DNA from: Caldimonas brevitalea
GTDB taxonomy: Bacteria; Pseudomonadota; Gammaproteobacteria; Burkholderiales; Burkholderiaceae_C
Assembly (NCBI RefSeq): GCF_001017435.1
Contig: NZ_CP011371.1
Location: 2,976,001-3,040,000 of the forward strand
Length of the DNA stretch: 64,000 bases
Direction of reading: 5' to 3'
Made by a program: the position numbers and the translations under genes. The notes under the pieces were generated by a model that was not told the origin of the DNA, did no database searches, and worked only from the letters and a program-made list of their open reading frames with translations. Positions within the stretch are counted from its first letter, which is position 1. Each line of letters begins with the position of its first letter. This document shows, piece after piece, positions 53,352 to 62,211 of the stretch.

Positions 53352-53984
53352 TCAGTTTCGCCTGGGCAGGGCGGGGCGGGGCCACAGGACGGTCGACGTC
53401 GGCACCAGCTGCGCCGCGACGCCGCACAGCACGATCAGGCAGTAGCCGAGCAGTTCGAACGACTCTTCGAACAAGACGTGATGGGGGACCAGGAAGTATT
53501 TCTCGAACAGCTCCCCGAGCACGACAAAGGCGCCGCCCCACAGCAGCAGCTTGCCGGCCGTGGTGTGCAAAAAGCCGAACCCGGCCCGCCAGTACAACCC
53601 GAACCGCAGCGACGCGTAACCCACGATCAGGGCCAGCCCGCTGCCGAGCAGCACGTTGCGTCCTTTGCCGGCGCCCAACTGCTTCACCAACTCGGGCACG
53701 TCGAACCGCTCCACGTCCAGCTCGCGCAACGAGAAGGCCAGCATCAGCAGCGCCAGAAACAACAGGATCAGCCGCTGCGGCTGCGGCCGCCGGGCAGCGC
53801 CGACGAGGAAGACGACGCAGGCGACGGCCAGCACCGCCGCTTCCAGCATTTCGAGCGTGCCGTCCTCGGCGAACAGGTGGGTCAGGTCCAGCGCGATCAC
53901 GCCGTAGGCACAGCCGACAAAGACCAGGGCGTAAAGGCCCAGCAGGGCCAGGCAGATACGGCGGAACAACGTTTCAACAGGCAT
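53352..53984 (-). CDS. Hypothetical inner-membrane protein
   Basis: A 210-residue protein with six predicted transmembrane helices (LALLGLYALVFVGCAYGVIAL; MLEAAVLAVACVVFLVGAA; LILLFLALLMLAFSL; LLGSGLALIVGYAS; KLLLWGGAFVVLGELFEKYF; LLGYCLIVLCGVAAQL). The conserved ELFEKYFLVPHHVLFEESFE loop is acidic and histidine-containing, suggesting a metal or quinone site. Family unknown. The ATG at 53984 has GGAG upstream. Confidence 0.65.
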   Translation of the reverse strand: MPVETLFRRICLALLGLYALVFVGCAYGVIALDLTHLFAEDGTLEMLEAAVLAVACVVFLVGAARRPQPQRLILLFLALLMLAFSLRELDVERFDVPELVKQLGAGKGRNVLLGSGLALIVGYASLRFGLYWRAGFGFLHTTAGKLLLWGGAFVVLGELFEKYFLVPHHVLFEESFELLGYCLIVLCGVAAQLVPTSTVLWPRPALPRRN

Positions 53985-54210
53985 CGGTTCTCCGGACAGA
54001 GGGAGGGAGGTCGGCGCGGCCCGGAAGGGCGCACCGGGCCGCCGCGCACGTATTGTCATGGCGCGGCACGGACGACACGGCCGCGCCCGCCAGGCCGCTG
54101 CGCTCGCAGGCGCGAGGCGGTACGACCGACCGGGGACTTCGAGCAGGGTCGGCCGCCCGGTCGATCCGATTCCCTATACTGTTCGCCCTGCGACCCGCGA
54201 GCATGCCACG

Positions 54211-55098
54211 ATGAGCCCCAGCACCTGCGTCCAGGCCTTCTTCGACACCGGCACGTCGACCGTCAGCTATGTGCTGTCCGACCGGGCGACCCGGCGCGCC
54301 GCGGTGATCGATTCGGTGCTCGACTACGACTTCAAGTCGGGCCACACCCACACCGGCTCGGCCGACCGCATCCTGGCCTACCTGGGCGAGCAGGGCCTGA
54401 CGGTCGACTGGATCCTCGAGACGCACGCCCATGCCGACCACCTGTCGGCGGCGCGCTACCTGAAAGAACGGGTGGGTGGGCGCATCGCGATCGGCGAGCA
54501 CATCCGCCAGGTGCAGCAGATTTTCAAGACCATCTACAACCTGGAACGCGAATTCCTGCCCGACGGCAGCCAGTTCGATCACCTGTTCACCGAGGGTGAG
54601 GTGTTTCGCGTCGGCCAGCTGGAAGTGCAGGCGATGCTGGTGCCGGGCCACACGCCGGCCGACATGGCCTACCGGGTCGACGGCATGGTGTTCGTCGGCG
54701 ACACCTTGTTCATGCCCGACGTCGGCACGGCACGCGCCGACTTCCCCGGCGGCAGCGCGCACATCTTGTACCGCTCGATACGCCGGCTGCTGGCCTTGCC
54801 GCCCGAAACGGTGATGTACGTCTGCCACGACTACCCGCCCAAAACACGCACCGCGCAATGGCAGACCAGCGTGGCCGAGCAGCGCATCGGCAACATCCAC
54901 GTGCACGACGGTATCGACGAAGCGACTTTTGTCGCAATGCGCACCGCCCGCGACGCCACGCTCGACGTGCCCACGTTGATCCTGCCGTCGATCCAGGTCA
55001 ACGTGCGGGCTGGGCAACTGCCGCCGCCGGAGGCCAACGGCGTGCGCTATCTCAAGATCCCGCTCAACGCGCTGCCGGTGCGGGACCCGGCGGTCTAG
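54211..55098 (+). CDS. MBL-fold metallo-hydrolase (persulfide dioxygenase/Blh-like)
   Basis: A 295-residue metallo-beta-lactamase-fold protein. The metal motif THAHADH gives His 72, His 74, Asp 76 and His 77; further ligands are His in VPGHTPADM (about 148), Asp in FVGDTLFMPD and His in VCHDYPP. The opening STVSYVLSDRATRRAAVIDSVLDYD matches the ETHE1/Blh-like group, involved in sulfide or persulfide oxidation. One iron would be used in a dioxygenase. No rhodanese or sulfur gene is adjacent. Confidence 0.9.
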   Translation: MSPSTCVQAFFDTGTSTVSYVLSDRATRRAAVIDSVLDYDFKSGHTHTGSADRILAYLGEQGLTVDWILETHAHADHLSAARYLKERVGGRIAIGEHIRQVQQIFKTIYNLEREFLPDGSQFDHLFTEGEVFRVGQLEVQAMLVPGHTPADMAYRVDGMVFVGDTLFMPDVGTARADFPGGSAHILYRSIRRLLALPPETVMYVCHDYPPKTRTAQWQTSVAEQRIGNIHVHDGIDEATFVAMRTARDATLDVPTLILPSIQVNVRAGQLPPPEANGVRYLKIPLNALPVRDPAV

Positions 55099-55164
55099 TG
55101 GCTTGTCATTCCAGGGGTACGGGCCACTAGGGCCGGCACCCCACCGCCCCCTGCGGCGCGCGCC

Positions 55165-55827
55165 TTATGCAGCGCAGGTGACGGCGCTGTGTGACAGCAA
55201 CCAGCGGTAGATGCGGTCGTTCTGGTAGGCGAGACGGGCGGTGCCCACATGGTCCTGCCCCTGGTCGACGTAGATGCGGGCACCGGCTGCACCCTCCTGC
55301 GGCGCCACCAGGTCCAGGCGCTGCACGAAGGCGCGCTGCTGATGCCGCGAGATCTCGCCGGAGGACAGCCACACGGGCAGGCCGGGGTCGCGGCGCGGCA
55401 CCCGCGTCGGGTCGACGGCCCACAACGCCGCCCACACGCCGGGCTGCTGCAGGGCCAGGTCGAACACGCCATTGCCGCCGAAGCTGAAGCCGGTCAGATA
55501 GGTGCGTCGCGGATCGGCGCCGTGTTGCTGCTGCACGCGTGCCAACAGCTCCCGCACTGCGTCGCCATGGCGCCACCAATGGTCTCCGCGGGTCGGCAGT
55601 TGTGGTGCCATCACGATGAAGTCCGACCTGGCCACGGCCGCGCTGGCGGCGGCCAGCGGGCCGTGCAGCGTGAGCGCCTGGCGCAGGGGCATGGGGGCCC
55701 CTTCGTCGTAGCCGTGCAGAAAGCACAGCAGCGGGTGCCGCCGGCCCGCCGCAGCTGCGGCGGCCGGAAGCGCCAACAAATGGGGCAAAGGGCCCTGGTC
55801 GTTCTGGTGAAGTTCGAGTCGGTCCAT
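55165..55827 (-). CDS. Alpha/beta hydrolase, esterase of the PHB-depolymerase/feruloyl-esterase type
   Basis: A 220-residue hydrolase without signal peptide. LCFLHGYDEGAP forms the oxyanion-hole loop; TGFSFGGNG contains the nucleophile Ser 115; the acidic partner is in VDQGQDHVGTARL and His 193 there is a candidate catalytic residue. The WWRHGDAVRELLARVQQQHGADPRRTYLTGFSFGG arrangement is typical of bacterial esterases. Cytosolic; substrate unknown. Its start ATG lies inside a longer spurious frame. Confidence 0.8.
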   Translation of the reverse strand: MDRLELHQNDQGPLPHLLALPAAAAAAGRRHPLLCFLHGYDEGAPMPLRQALTLHGPLAAASAAVARSDFIVMAPQLPTRGDHWWRHGDAVRELLARVQQQHGADPRRTYLTGFSFGGNGVFDLALQQPGVWAALWAVDPTRVPRRDPGLPVWLSSGEISRHQQRAFVQRLDLVAPQEGAAGARIYVDQGQDHVGTARLAYQNDRIYRWLLSHSAVTCAA

Positions 55828-55972
55828 GGCCCAGTTACAGCAACGGCGATGCCGGGGAGGGCGGGGCGTCGCGGACGGCCCGCCGCCTGACGGTGGTCTG
55901 TCCGCGAACCTCGCCTCGCGGAGGGAGACACTCGCCGGGCCGCACGCCGGGCTTTCATGTGAACACGCTAGC

Positions 55973-56092
55973 ATGTCGCCCTCGAATCGAAGACGGCCGC
56001 GGCTGCGAGACCTGCCGGCGGACGACGACCCCTTGATCCTGGCCGCGCGCGCCGTCTTCGGTGTGCGGCGCGCCGCCCGCGGAGACCCCTGA
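55973..56092 (+). CDS. Possible small leader ORF coupled to chrA
   Basis: A 39-codon ORF from ATG at 55973 whose TGA overlaps the chrA ATG (TGATG). The peptide is Arg/Ala/Asp-rich with no family. No clear ribosome site is present. It may be a leader controlling chrA translation or chance. Confidence 0.25.
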   Translation: MSPSNRRRPRLRDLPADDDPLILAARAVFGVRRAARGDP

Positions 56093-57480
56093 TGACCCCG
56101 TCCGCCAGCAACGCCTCCGGCGAAACCGCGGCACCGGCCCACCTGTCGCCCCCCGCACCGCTGACGCTGCGCATGGCCTTCTGGTTCTGGCTCAAGCTCG
56201 GCTTCATCAGCTTCGGTGGGCCGGCCGGGCAGATCGCGATCATGCACACCGAGCTGGTCGAGCGGCGCCGCTGGATCAGCGAAAAGCGCTTTCTGCACGC
56301 GCTCAACTACTGCATGGTGCTGCCCGGGCCCGAAGCGCAGCAGCTGGCCACCTACATCGGCTGGCTGATGCACCGGACCTGGGGCGGCATCGTCGCCGGC
56401 GCAATGTTCGTGCTGCCGTCGCTGTTCATCCTGGTGGGCCTGTCGTGGGTCTATGTGGCGTTCGGGCATGTGCCGGTCGTCGCGGGCATCTTCTATGGCA
56501 TCAAACCGGCCGTCACCGCGCTGGTGCTGCATGCGGCGCACCGCATCGGCACCCGCGCGCTCAAGAACCGCTGGCTGTGGGGCATCGCGGCGGCCGCCTT
56601 CGTCGCCATCTTCGCGTTCGACGTGCCGTTCCCGGCCATCGTGCTGGCCGCCGGGTGGCTCGGCCACCTGGGCGGCAAGCGCGCGCCGCACCTGTTCGCC
56701 CTCGGCGGCGGGCATGGTGCCGCCCAACACCACTATGGCGCCGCGCTGATCGACGACGACACGCCGACACCGGCGCATGCACGCTTCTCAAAGCGGGGGC
56801 TGGCGCAGGTGCTGGGCGTCGGCGGGGCCTTGTGGCTGGCGGCGATGGCCGCCCTGGTCGCGCTCCAGGGGCTGCACGGCACGCTGGCGCAGATGGGCTG
56901 GTTCTTCACCAAAGCCGCGCTGCTGACCTTCGGCGGCGCCTATGCGGTGCTGCCCTATGTCTACCAGGGTGCGGTGGAACAGCACCAATGGCTGTCGGGC
57001 GCCCAGATGATCGACGGTCTGGCGCTGGGCGAGACCACGCCCGGCCCGCTGATCATGGTGGTGGCGTTCGTCGGATTCGTCGGCGGGTGGTTCAAGCAGA
57101 TCTTCGGGCCCGACGCGCTGTTCCTGGCGGGCGCCACGGCGGCAGCGGTGGTGACCTTCTTCACCTTCTTGCCGTCGTTCGTGTTCATCCTCGCCGGCGG
57201 GCCGCTGGTGGAATCGACCCACGGCAAGCTGAAGTTCACGGCACCGCTGACGGCGATCACGGCGGCGGTGGTGGGCGTGATCGTCAACCTGGCGCTGTTC
57301 TTTGCCTACCACGTGCTGTGGCCCCAGGGCTTGCGGGGCCCGTTCGACGTGGCCTCCGCCGTGATTGCGGTTGCCGCGGCCGTCGCGCTGTTCCGGTTCA
57401 AGGTCGGGGTGCTGCCGTTGCTGGCCGCCTGTGCGGCGGGCGGGCTGGCGCTCACGATGGTGCGGTCCTGGGGGGGCTGA
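56092..57480 (+). CDS. chrA: Chromate efflux transporter ChrA
   Basis: A 462-residue two-domain (long-form) CHR-family transporter exporting chromate by proton antiport. The two CHR halves start with FISFGGPAGQIAIMH (about 39) and LTFGGAYAVLPYVY (about 279), and the PGP-like motifs MVLPGPEAQQLATYIG and GETTPGPLIMVVAFVGF are present. About 12 hydrophobic segments. No ChrB regulator or other metal-resistance gene adjoins it, though the 5' leader ORF may regulate it. It converges with the degenerate P-type ATPase gene. Confidence 0.95.
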   Translation: MTPSASNASGETAAPAHLSPPAPLTLRMAFWFWLKLGFISFGGPAGQIAIMHTELVERRRWISEKRFLHALNYCMVLPGPEAQQLATYIGWLMHRTWGGIVAGAMFVLPSLFILVGLSWVYVAFGHVPVVAGIFYGIKPAVTALVLHAAHRIGTRALKNRWLWGIAAAAFVAIFAFDVPFPAIVLAAGWLGHLGGKRAPHLFALGGGHGAAQHHYGAALIDDDTPTPAHARFSKRGLAQVLGVGGALWLAAMAALVALQGLHGTLAQMGWFFTKAALLTFGGAYAVLPYVYQGAVEQHQWLSGAQMIDGLALGETTPGPLIMVVAFVGFVGGWFKQIFGPDALFLAGATAAAVVTFFTFLPSFVFILAGGPLVESTHGKLKFTAPLTAITAAVVGVIVNLALFFAYHVLWPQGLRGPFDVASAVIAVAAAVALFRFKVGVLPLLAACAAGGLALTMVRSWGG

Positions 57481-57507
57481 GCCGGCGGGGGCGCCGCCGG
57501 GGCCGGG

Positions 57508-59352
57508 TCAGGCGACCGATCGAAGGCGCATTGCGTTCGCCAGCACGGCCAGCGATGACAGACCCCCGGCCAGCGCGGCCATCACCGGTGTGAACGGCCA
57601 GCCGGTCCACGCATACCAGAGCCCCGCCGCCAGCGGCACGCCGAGCACCGGGCATACAAAGGCGCAGGCCAGGTTCTGCCACATGTTGACGACGGCGGCC
57701 CGCGCCACGGCGTGGGCCCGGGCAATGCGGAGCAGATCGGGCTCGACCAGCGTGACGTGGGCGCGGTCGATCGCGGCGTTGTTGCCGAGGCCCAGCGCCA
57801 CCACGGCGTCGGCCTCGTCCAGCGCCGCGGCGTCGCGCCGGCCCTCCGCGGCCATGCCCACCACCCGGCCTTCGCGTTGCAGGCGGTGGACCAGCGTCAG
57901 CTTGTCGCCCGGCTCCACCTCGCCATAGACCTCGTCGATGCCGAGTTGCTGCGCCAGCGCGACCCCGGTGGTGAGCGCGTCGCTTGTGGTCATGACGAGA
58001 CGCAGGCCGGTGGCATGCAAGGCCTGCACCGCCTCGGCGCTTGTCGCATGGATCGGGTCGGACAGCGCCAGCAGGCCCAGCAGTGGATGGGGTTGCGTGC
58101 GGTCCGGTGCGAGCCCCTCCGGACGGCCGAGCGGTGGCTCATACGCCAAAAACACCACGCTGCAGCCCGCCTCGCGCAGGCCCTCAGCAGGGGTCTGCAA
58201 CAAGGACAGGTCGACTCCGACATGCGCCATCAGCAGGCGGTTGCCGAGCGCCAGGCGCTGGCCGGCGACGCTGCCGCGCATGCCGCGGCCCGGTGCCGCC
58301 GTCATGTCCTGCACCTGCTCCGGCACCAGCCCGCGCGCCCGCGCCGCCGCCACGATGGCGAGCGCGAGGGGGTGTCGGCCCTGCTGCTCCAGGCTGGCGG
58401 CCAGGCGCAGCACCTCGTCTTCGCACACGCCCGGCGCCGCCACGACAGACGCCACGGTCGGTTGGCCCTGCGTGACCAGGCCGGTCTTGTCGACCATCAG
58501 CGTGTCGATGCGGCTGAACTGCTCGAGGGCCGTCGCATCGCGGAACACGATGCCGAGGGCGGCCGCCCGCCCGATGGCCACCATGCCGGACAGCGGCGTG
58601 GCCAGCACGAGCGCCGCGGGACAGGCGATCAGCGTCACGGCGACCGCATGCACCAGGCCGAGCTGCCAACCCTGCTCGCTGCCGAGCACACCCCAGGCCA
58701 GCCATGTCAGCACCGCGATGGTCAGCAGCGCGGGCACTGCATGGCCGGCCAGCTCGTCGGCCCAGGCCTGCATCGACGCCTGGGACCGCTGCGCCTGGGC
58801 GACCCTTTGCACGATCGGCGGCGGCAGGGCCTGTGAGACGACCGGCTGCGCCACCGCGCGGGCCCGCAGCTCGAGCATCTGGAGGCCCAGCATCAGCGAG
58901 ATGATCACGGCGGCGGCCTCGAGATGGACACCGGTCCAGCCGTCGGCCGCCGCCGTGACGGGAAACAGGCGAGGCGCCAGGGTGACTGCCACGCTGTACA
59001 CAAAGGTGGCTCCCGTGCCGATGCCGAACAGCGTCCACCGGTCGGGGGTGCGGCGCGCGATGGACTGCGCGCAGCCGATGAACATCGGCGCGCCGGCCCA
59101 CAGCACCACCGGCAGCGACAGCAGCAGCTCGAGCCAGTCTTGCCGGCCCGGCGAGATCCAACCCAGCGGGCGCGGGGCCATTTCCAGTGCGGTCATGGCG
59201 GCCGTCAGCGGCAAGGTGCACCAGAACCGCCAACGCAGATCGCGCAGCGCGACCGCCTCGTCGTCACCTTGGGCGGGGGCTTGCGTCGTGGCGTCAGGTC
59301 GATGGGCGGTGTCGCCCTGCCGGCCCGGCGGAGGGGGGTGGGATGCCTGCAT
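57508..59352 (-). CDS. Degenerate P1B-type ATPase homologue (actuator-less, probable pseudoenzyme)
   Basis: A 614-residue protein clearly derived from a CopA-like copper ATPase: the N-terminal RDLRWRFWCTLPLTAAMTALEM and LELLLSLPVVLWAG helices, DKTG (Asp 288), RHPLA (His 327), PGRGMRG and the C-terminal QNLACAF...GVPLAAG helix pair are recognisable. But the whole actuator domain with TGES is absent (LELRARA at 160-166 runs into QRVAQAQRSQ), and key motifs are altered: CPC to CPA, DKTGT to DKTGL, TGD to TSD, GDGxND to AEGRRD, and the membrane YN and MxxSS metal ligands are lost. No N-terminal HMA domain. The frame is intact. Probably not an ion pump; a regulatory or structural role is inference. 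Confidence 0.85.
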   Translation of the reverse strand: MQASHPPPPGRQGDTAHRPDATTQAPAQGDDEAVALRDLRWRFWCTLPLTAAMTALEMAPRPLGWISPGRQDWLELLLSLPVVLWAGAPMFIGCAQSIARRTPDRWTLFGIGTGATFVYSVAVTLAPRLFPVTAAADGWTGVHLEAAAVIISLMLGLQMLELRARAVAQPVVSQALPPPIVQRVAQAQRSQASMQAWADELAGHAVPALLTIAVLTWLAWGVLGSEQGWQLGLVHAVAVTLIACPAALVLATPLSGMVAIGRAAALGIVFRDATALEQFSRIDTLMVDKTGLVTQGQPTVASVVAAPGVCEDEVLRLAASLEQQGRHPLALAIVAAARARGLVPEQVQDMTAAPGRGMRGSVAGQRLALGNRLLMAHVGVDLSLLQTPAEGLREAGCSVVFLAYEPPLGRPEGLAPDRTQPHPLLGLLALSDPIHATSAEAVQALHATGLRLVMTTSDALTTGVALAQQLGIDEVYGEVEPGDKLTLVHRLQREGRVVGMAAEGRRDAAALDEADAVVALGLGNNAAIDRAHVTLVEPDLLRIARAHAVARAAVVNMWQNLACAFVCPVLGVPLAAGLWYAWTGWPFTPVMAALAGGLSSLAVLANAMRLRSVA

Positions 59353-59602
59353 CTGATCCTCGCCTTCTCAACTGCACCGGGGTGGACGCCATGCCCGAGC
59401 GACCCGAGCCGCGGATGGATGTGCACAGGGTAGGCCGCGGCGCTGCCGAGCGCCAGGACGCCGTGCGGGCACGAGCGGTGGGTGCGCGAGGGCGGCCGAG
59501 GGACGGGAGGCAGGAGGGCCGGTGCTTTCCCTCGGCGAGGGTTTTGAGCTTCAGGTGGTCGGGGTCGAGAGCGTCGTGGACCGGACCGGGCCGACACCCT
59601 GC

Positions 59603-60826
59603 TCAGGCGCTCGATGGCTCTCCCAGGCCGCCGCGCCGCAGCCGCACCAGCTGCCACCCCACGGCCAACAGATAGACCACCGCCAGCCCGCGGAAGCCGC
59701 TCCACAAGCCGAAGTGCTGCCCCAGCAAGCCGCCCGCCACCGCGCCGAACAGGCCGCCGGCGGGCCCGGCCAGCGTGAACAGGCCGCCCACCGGGCCGCG
59801 GCCCAGTTCTTGTGCAAGCGCCGCAAAACGTGTCACGCTGGTCAGGTGCTGCACCCCCAGCCCAACCCCCAGCAGGGCGGCGGCCAGCCACAAGCACGCC
59901 GCGTGCAGCGGCAGGGACAGCAAGGCCTCTGCCGCCAGCAGCAGCGTGAAGGCCAGCAGGTAGCGCTGCTCCTGCTGCCAGCGCGCCAGCCAACCGCCGG
60001 CCAAGAACAAGGTCAGCACGAACAGCGCGCCTTGCAGCGTGACCAGCCCGGCCGCGAGTGGCAGCGGCAGGTGGAACTCGCGCATCGCCAGCAGGACGAT
60101 GAACACCGTGAAGTAAGACATCGCGATCTGGCCGCAACACTCGATCCGCATCGTGCGGCGCAGGTCGGCGCGCTGGGCGATCAGCCCGAACTGGCCCCGC
60201 ACCCGCTGCCAGACGCCGAGCGCCTCGGCACCGCGCCCGGGCGGCGCTGCGCCGAGCACGCGGTTGCCGATCAACACGGTCAGCAGCAAGCCCGCCGCGA
60301 CGACGAAAAACGTGTGCTGAAACCCGACCCAGCCGACCAGCGCCGCGCCCAGCACCGGCCCGATGAAAAACATGCCGGCCGTGTGGGAGCCGCGGTTCCA
60401 GCCCGCCTGGCGCGGTTTCAAACGCGGCAGCAGCTGCAGGAATTCGGTCTGCGTGGCCACCATCCGGAAAGGGTTGATGAGGCCGAACAGCAGCACGCCG
60501 GCGATCAACTGCCACGGCTCCCGGCTCTGGCTGAAGCCGAGCAGGAACAGCAGTGCCGCCCCCAGGCCGCCGAAGCGGAACAGCGCGCGGCTGCCATGCC
60601 GGTCGATCAGCGCGCCGATCGGCATCGACAACAACAGCATGCCGGCGAACTGCAAGCCCCCGACCAGGCCGATCTGCCATGACGCGGCGTGTAAGGACGC
60701 CGCATACAGCGGCAGCACCACCTTGGCCACGCCGTTGGAGGTGCCAGCGAGCACCCCCAGGGCCATGAAGCCCAGCAGGTAGCGTTGATCGTCGAGGGTC
60801 GGGGTCAGCGGTGCGACCGCGCTCAT
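59603..60826 (-). CDS. Major facilitator superfamily transporter
   Basis: A 407-residue 12-helix MFS protein. The N-terminal helix GFMALGVLAGTSNGVAKVVLPLYA and the inter-helix segment SMPIGALIDRHGSRALFRFGG (loop 2-3 motif A variant) are typical. A large basic central loop (about 195-215) separates the halves. Substrate unknown. Its ATG overlaps the stop of the upstream ABC-type binding protein (ATGA), so the two are co-translated, which is unusual: the binding protein has no ABC permease here and may hand its ligand to this MFS protein. Confidence 0.85.
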   Translation of the reverse strand: MSAVAPLTPTLDDQRYLLGFMALGVLAGTSNGVAKVVLPLYAASLHAASWQIGLVGGLQFAGMLLLSMPIGALIDRHGSRALFRFGGLGAALLFLLGFSQSREPWQLIAGVLLFGLINPFRMVATQTEFLQLLPRLKPRQAGWNRGSHTAGMFFIGPVLGAALVGWVGFQHTFFVVAAGLLLTVLIGNRVLGAAPPGRGAEALGVWQRVRGQFGLIAQRADLRRTMRIECCGQIAMSYFTVFIVLLAMREFHLPLPLAAGLVTLQGALFVLTLFLAGGWLARWQQEQRYLLAFTLLLAAEALLSLPLHAACLWLAAALLGVGLGVQHLTSVTRFAALAQELGRGPVGGLFTLAGPAGGLFGAVAGGLLGQHFGLWSGFRGLAVVYLLAVGWQLVRLRRGGLGEPSSA

Positions 60827-61941
60827 CGGGCTGCGGCCTGGGGAGTGGCGGTCAGCAGGTGTCCTTGGGCGTCATAGGCCGGCCACAGCGAGTCGAGCTT
60901 CAATTGCGCGACCGCGGCCTCGACGTAGCGCGGCTCGATCCACGCCCCGACGTCGAAGCTGCGCCGGATCAGCTTGAAGCGGTAGGCGTCCGCGACCCCC
61001 TGCTGGATGCGAGCCACGGCAAACGGGTCGAAGCGGGGCGACATGCGCGGCGCGAGCGCGCCCCGGTACTCCTCGTCGTAGGTGGCCTCGGTGGCGCTGC
61101 CCGACGACGCCCACAGCTTGAGCAGCTCTTGGCGGTTGGCGTCGAGGCTGGCGTAGTGCGCCGCGCTCACCAGGGCGGTCACCACCCGCTGCGCCAGCTC
61201 CGGCTGTTCGGCCGAAAAGCGCTCGGACACCAGCACATGGCCCTGCCCGGTGGCGACGGGTTGGTGGCGGGTGGTGTAGAGGACGCGCGCCAGCCCCTTG
61301 TCGCGCAGCGTCAGCAGGCTCAGGGTCCCGAAGGTCGCATCGATGTCGCGCGTCTGGAAGGCCGCCAGCGATGCCGCGGGCTCCAGGTTGATGATCTTGA
61401 CGTCTCGTTCGGTCAAACCATGCGCTTCGAGGATCCGGTTGGCGGCCAGCTGCGAGGCCGTGCCCTTGTGCAGGCCGATGCGCTTGCCGCGCAGGTCGGC
61501 CACCGTGCGCAGCGGTGCGTCCGGGTGCACCGCGACATAGTGGTTGCCGCGCTTGCTGGTGACGGCCGCGAGCTTGGCCTTGATGCCGACCGAGCGCCCG
61601 ATGATGGACGGCAGGTCGCCCAGCGTCGTGAAGTCGAGCTGGTCGTTGCTCATCGCTTCGTTGACCGCCGGCCCCTGACCCTTGAAGAAGATCCATTCGA
61701 CCGGGACGCCCACTTGCGCGAGCGCCTGTTCGACATAGCGCCGTGTCTGTGCCACGGCCGTCCAGCCGCTGGTGGAGCGCGGCGGCGTTCCGACTCCGGC
61801 TTGCGACACGCCGAAGCGGACCACCTTGGGCCGGGCCGGGCGCGCCTGGGCGAGGCGGGGCGCACCGAGCAAGGCCGGGGCGCCGGCAGCGAGTGCGATC
61901 GCAGCGACGACGACGCGGCGGGTAAGGCGAACGGAAGACAT
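60823..61941 (-). CDS. ABC-type aliphatic sulfonate/nitrate/taurine-like binding protein
   Basis: A 372-residue periplasmic binding protein of the SsuA/NrtA/TauA family with a signal peptide (RLTRRVVVAAIALAAGAPALLG). Family elements: VRFGVSQ, GPAVNEAMSNDQLDFTTLGDLPSI, LRGKRIGLHKGTASQLAANR and DIDATFGTLSLLTLRDKG. The purpose is likely sulfonate, amine or other organic-anion capture. No SsuB/SsuC genes are next to it; it is translationally coupled to an MFS transporter. GAGG lies before the ATG. It is divergent from the aldo/keto reductase gene. Confidence 0.88.
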   Translation of the reverse strand: MSSVRLTRRVVVAAIALAAGAPALLGAPRLAQARPARPKVVRFGVSQAGVGTPPRSTSGWTAVAQTRRYVEQALAQVGVPVEWIFFKGQGPAVNEAMSNDQLDFTTLGDLPSIIGRSVGIKAKLAAVTSKRGNHYVAVHPDAPLRTVADLRGKRIGLHKGTASQLAANRILEAHGLTERDVKIINLEPAASLAAFQTRDIDATFGTLSLLTLRDKGLARVLYTTRHQPVATGQGHVLVSERFSAEQPELAQRVVTALVSAAHYASLDANRQELLKLWASSGSATEATYDEEYRGALAPRMSPRFDPFAVARIQQGVADAYRFKLIRRSFDVGAWIEPRYVEAAVAQLKLDSLWPAYDAQGHLLTATPQAAAR

Positions 61942-62211
61942 CGGATTCCTCTTCTGGTACGGCAGGTGGGGGCTGCGAGAGCGCCCGGCTTTGCAAGCAC
62001 CGTTCCAGCGTCTGCGCGGTGCATCGGCCGTGGTTGCCGCCTCTGTGCTGGGGATGCGGCAGCTGACGCTGGTGCATACGCAGCAAGGCGGTTGTGTTCC
62101 CAACAGGTCGGGCGGCCGAGCCCGCTCTCGCAGCCGTGGGCAACGGGGCCACGTTGGCACGGACACTGCTGATGGGGCCCGGTCTCCGAACCCTCAACAG
62201 GACTGATCTCC

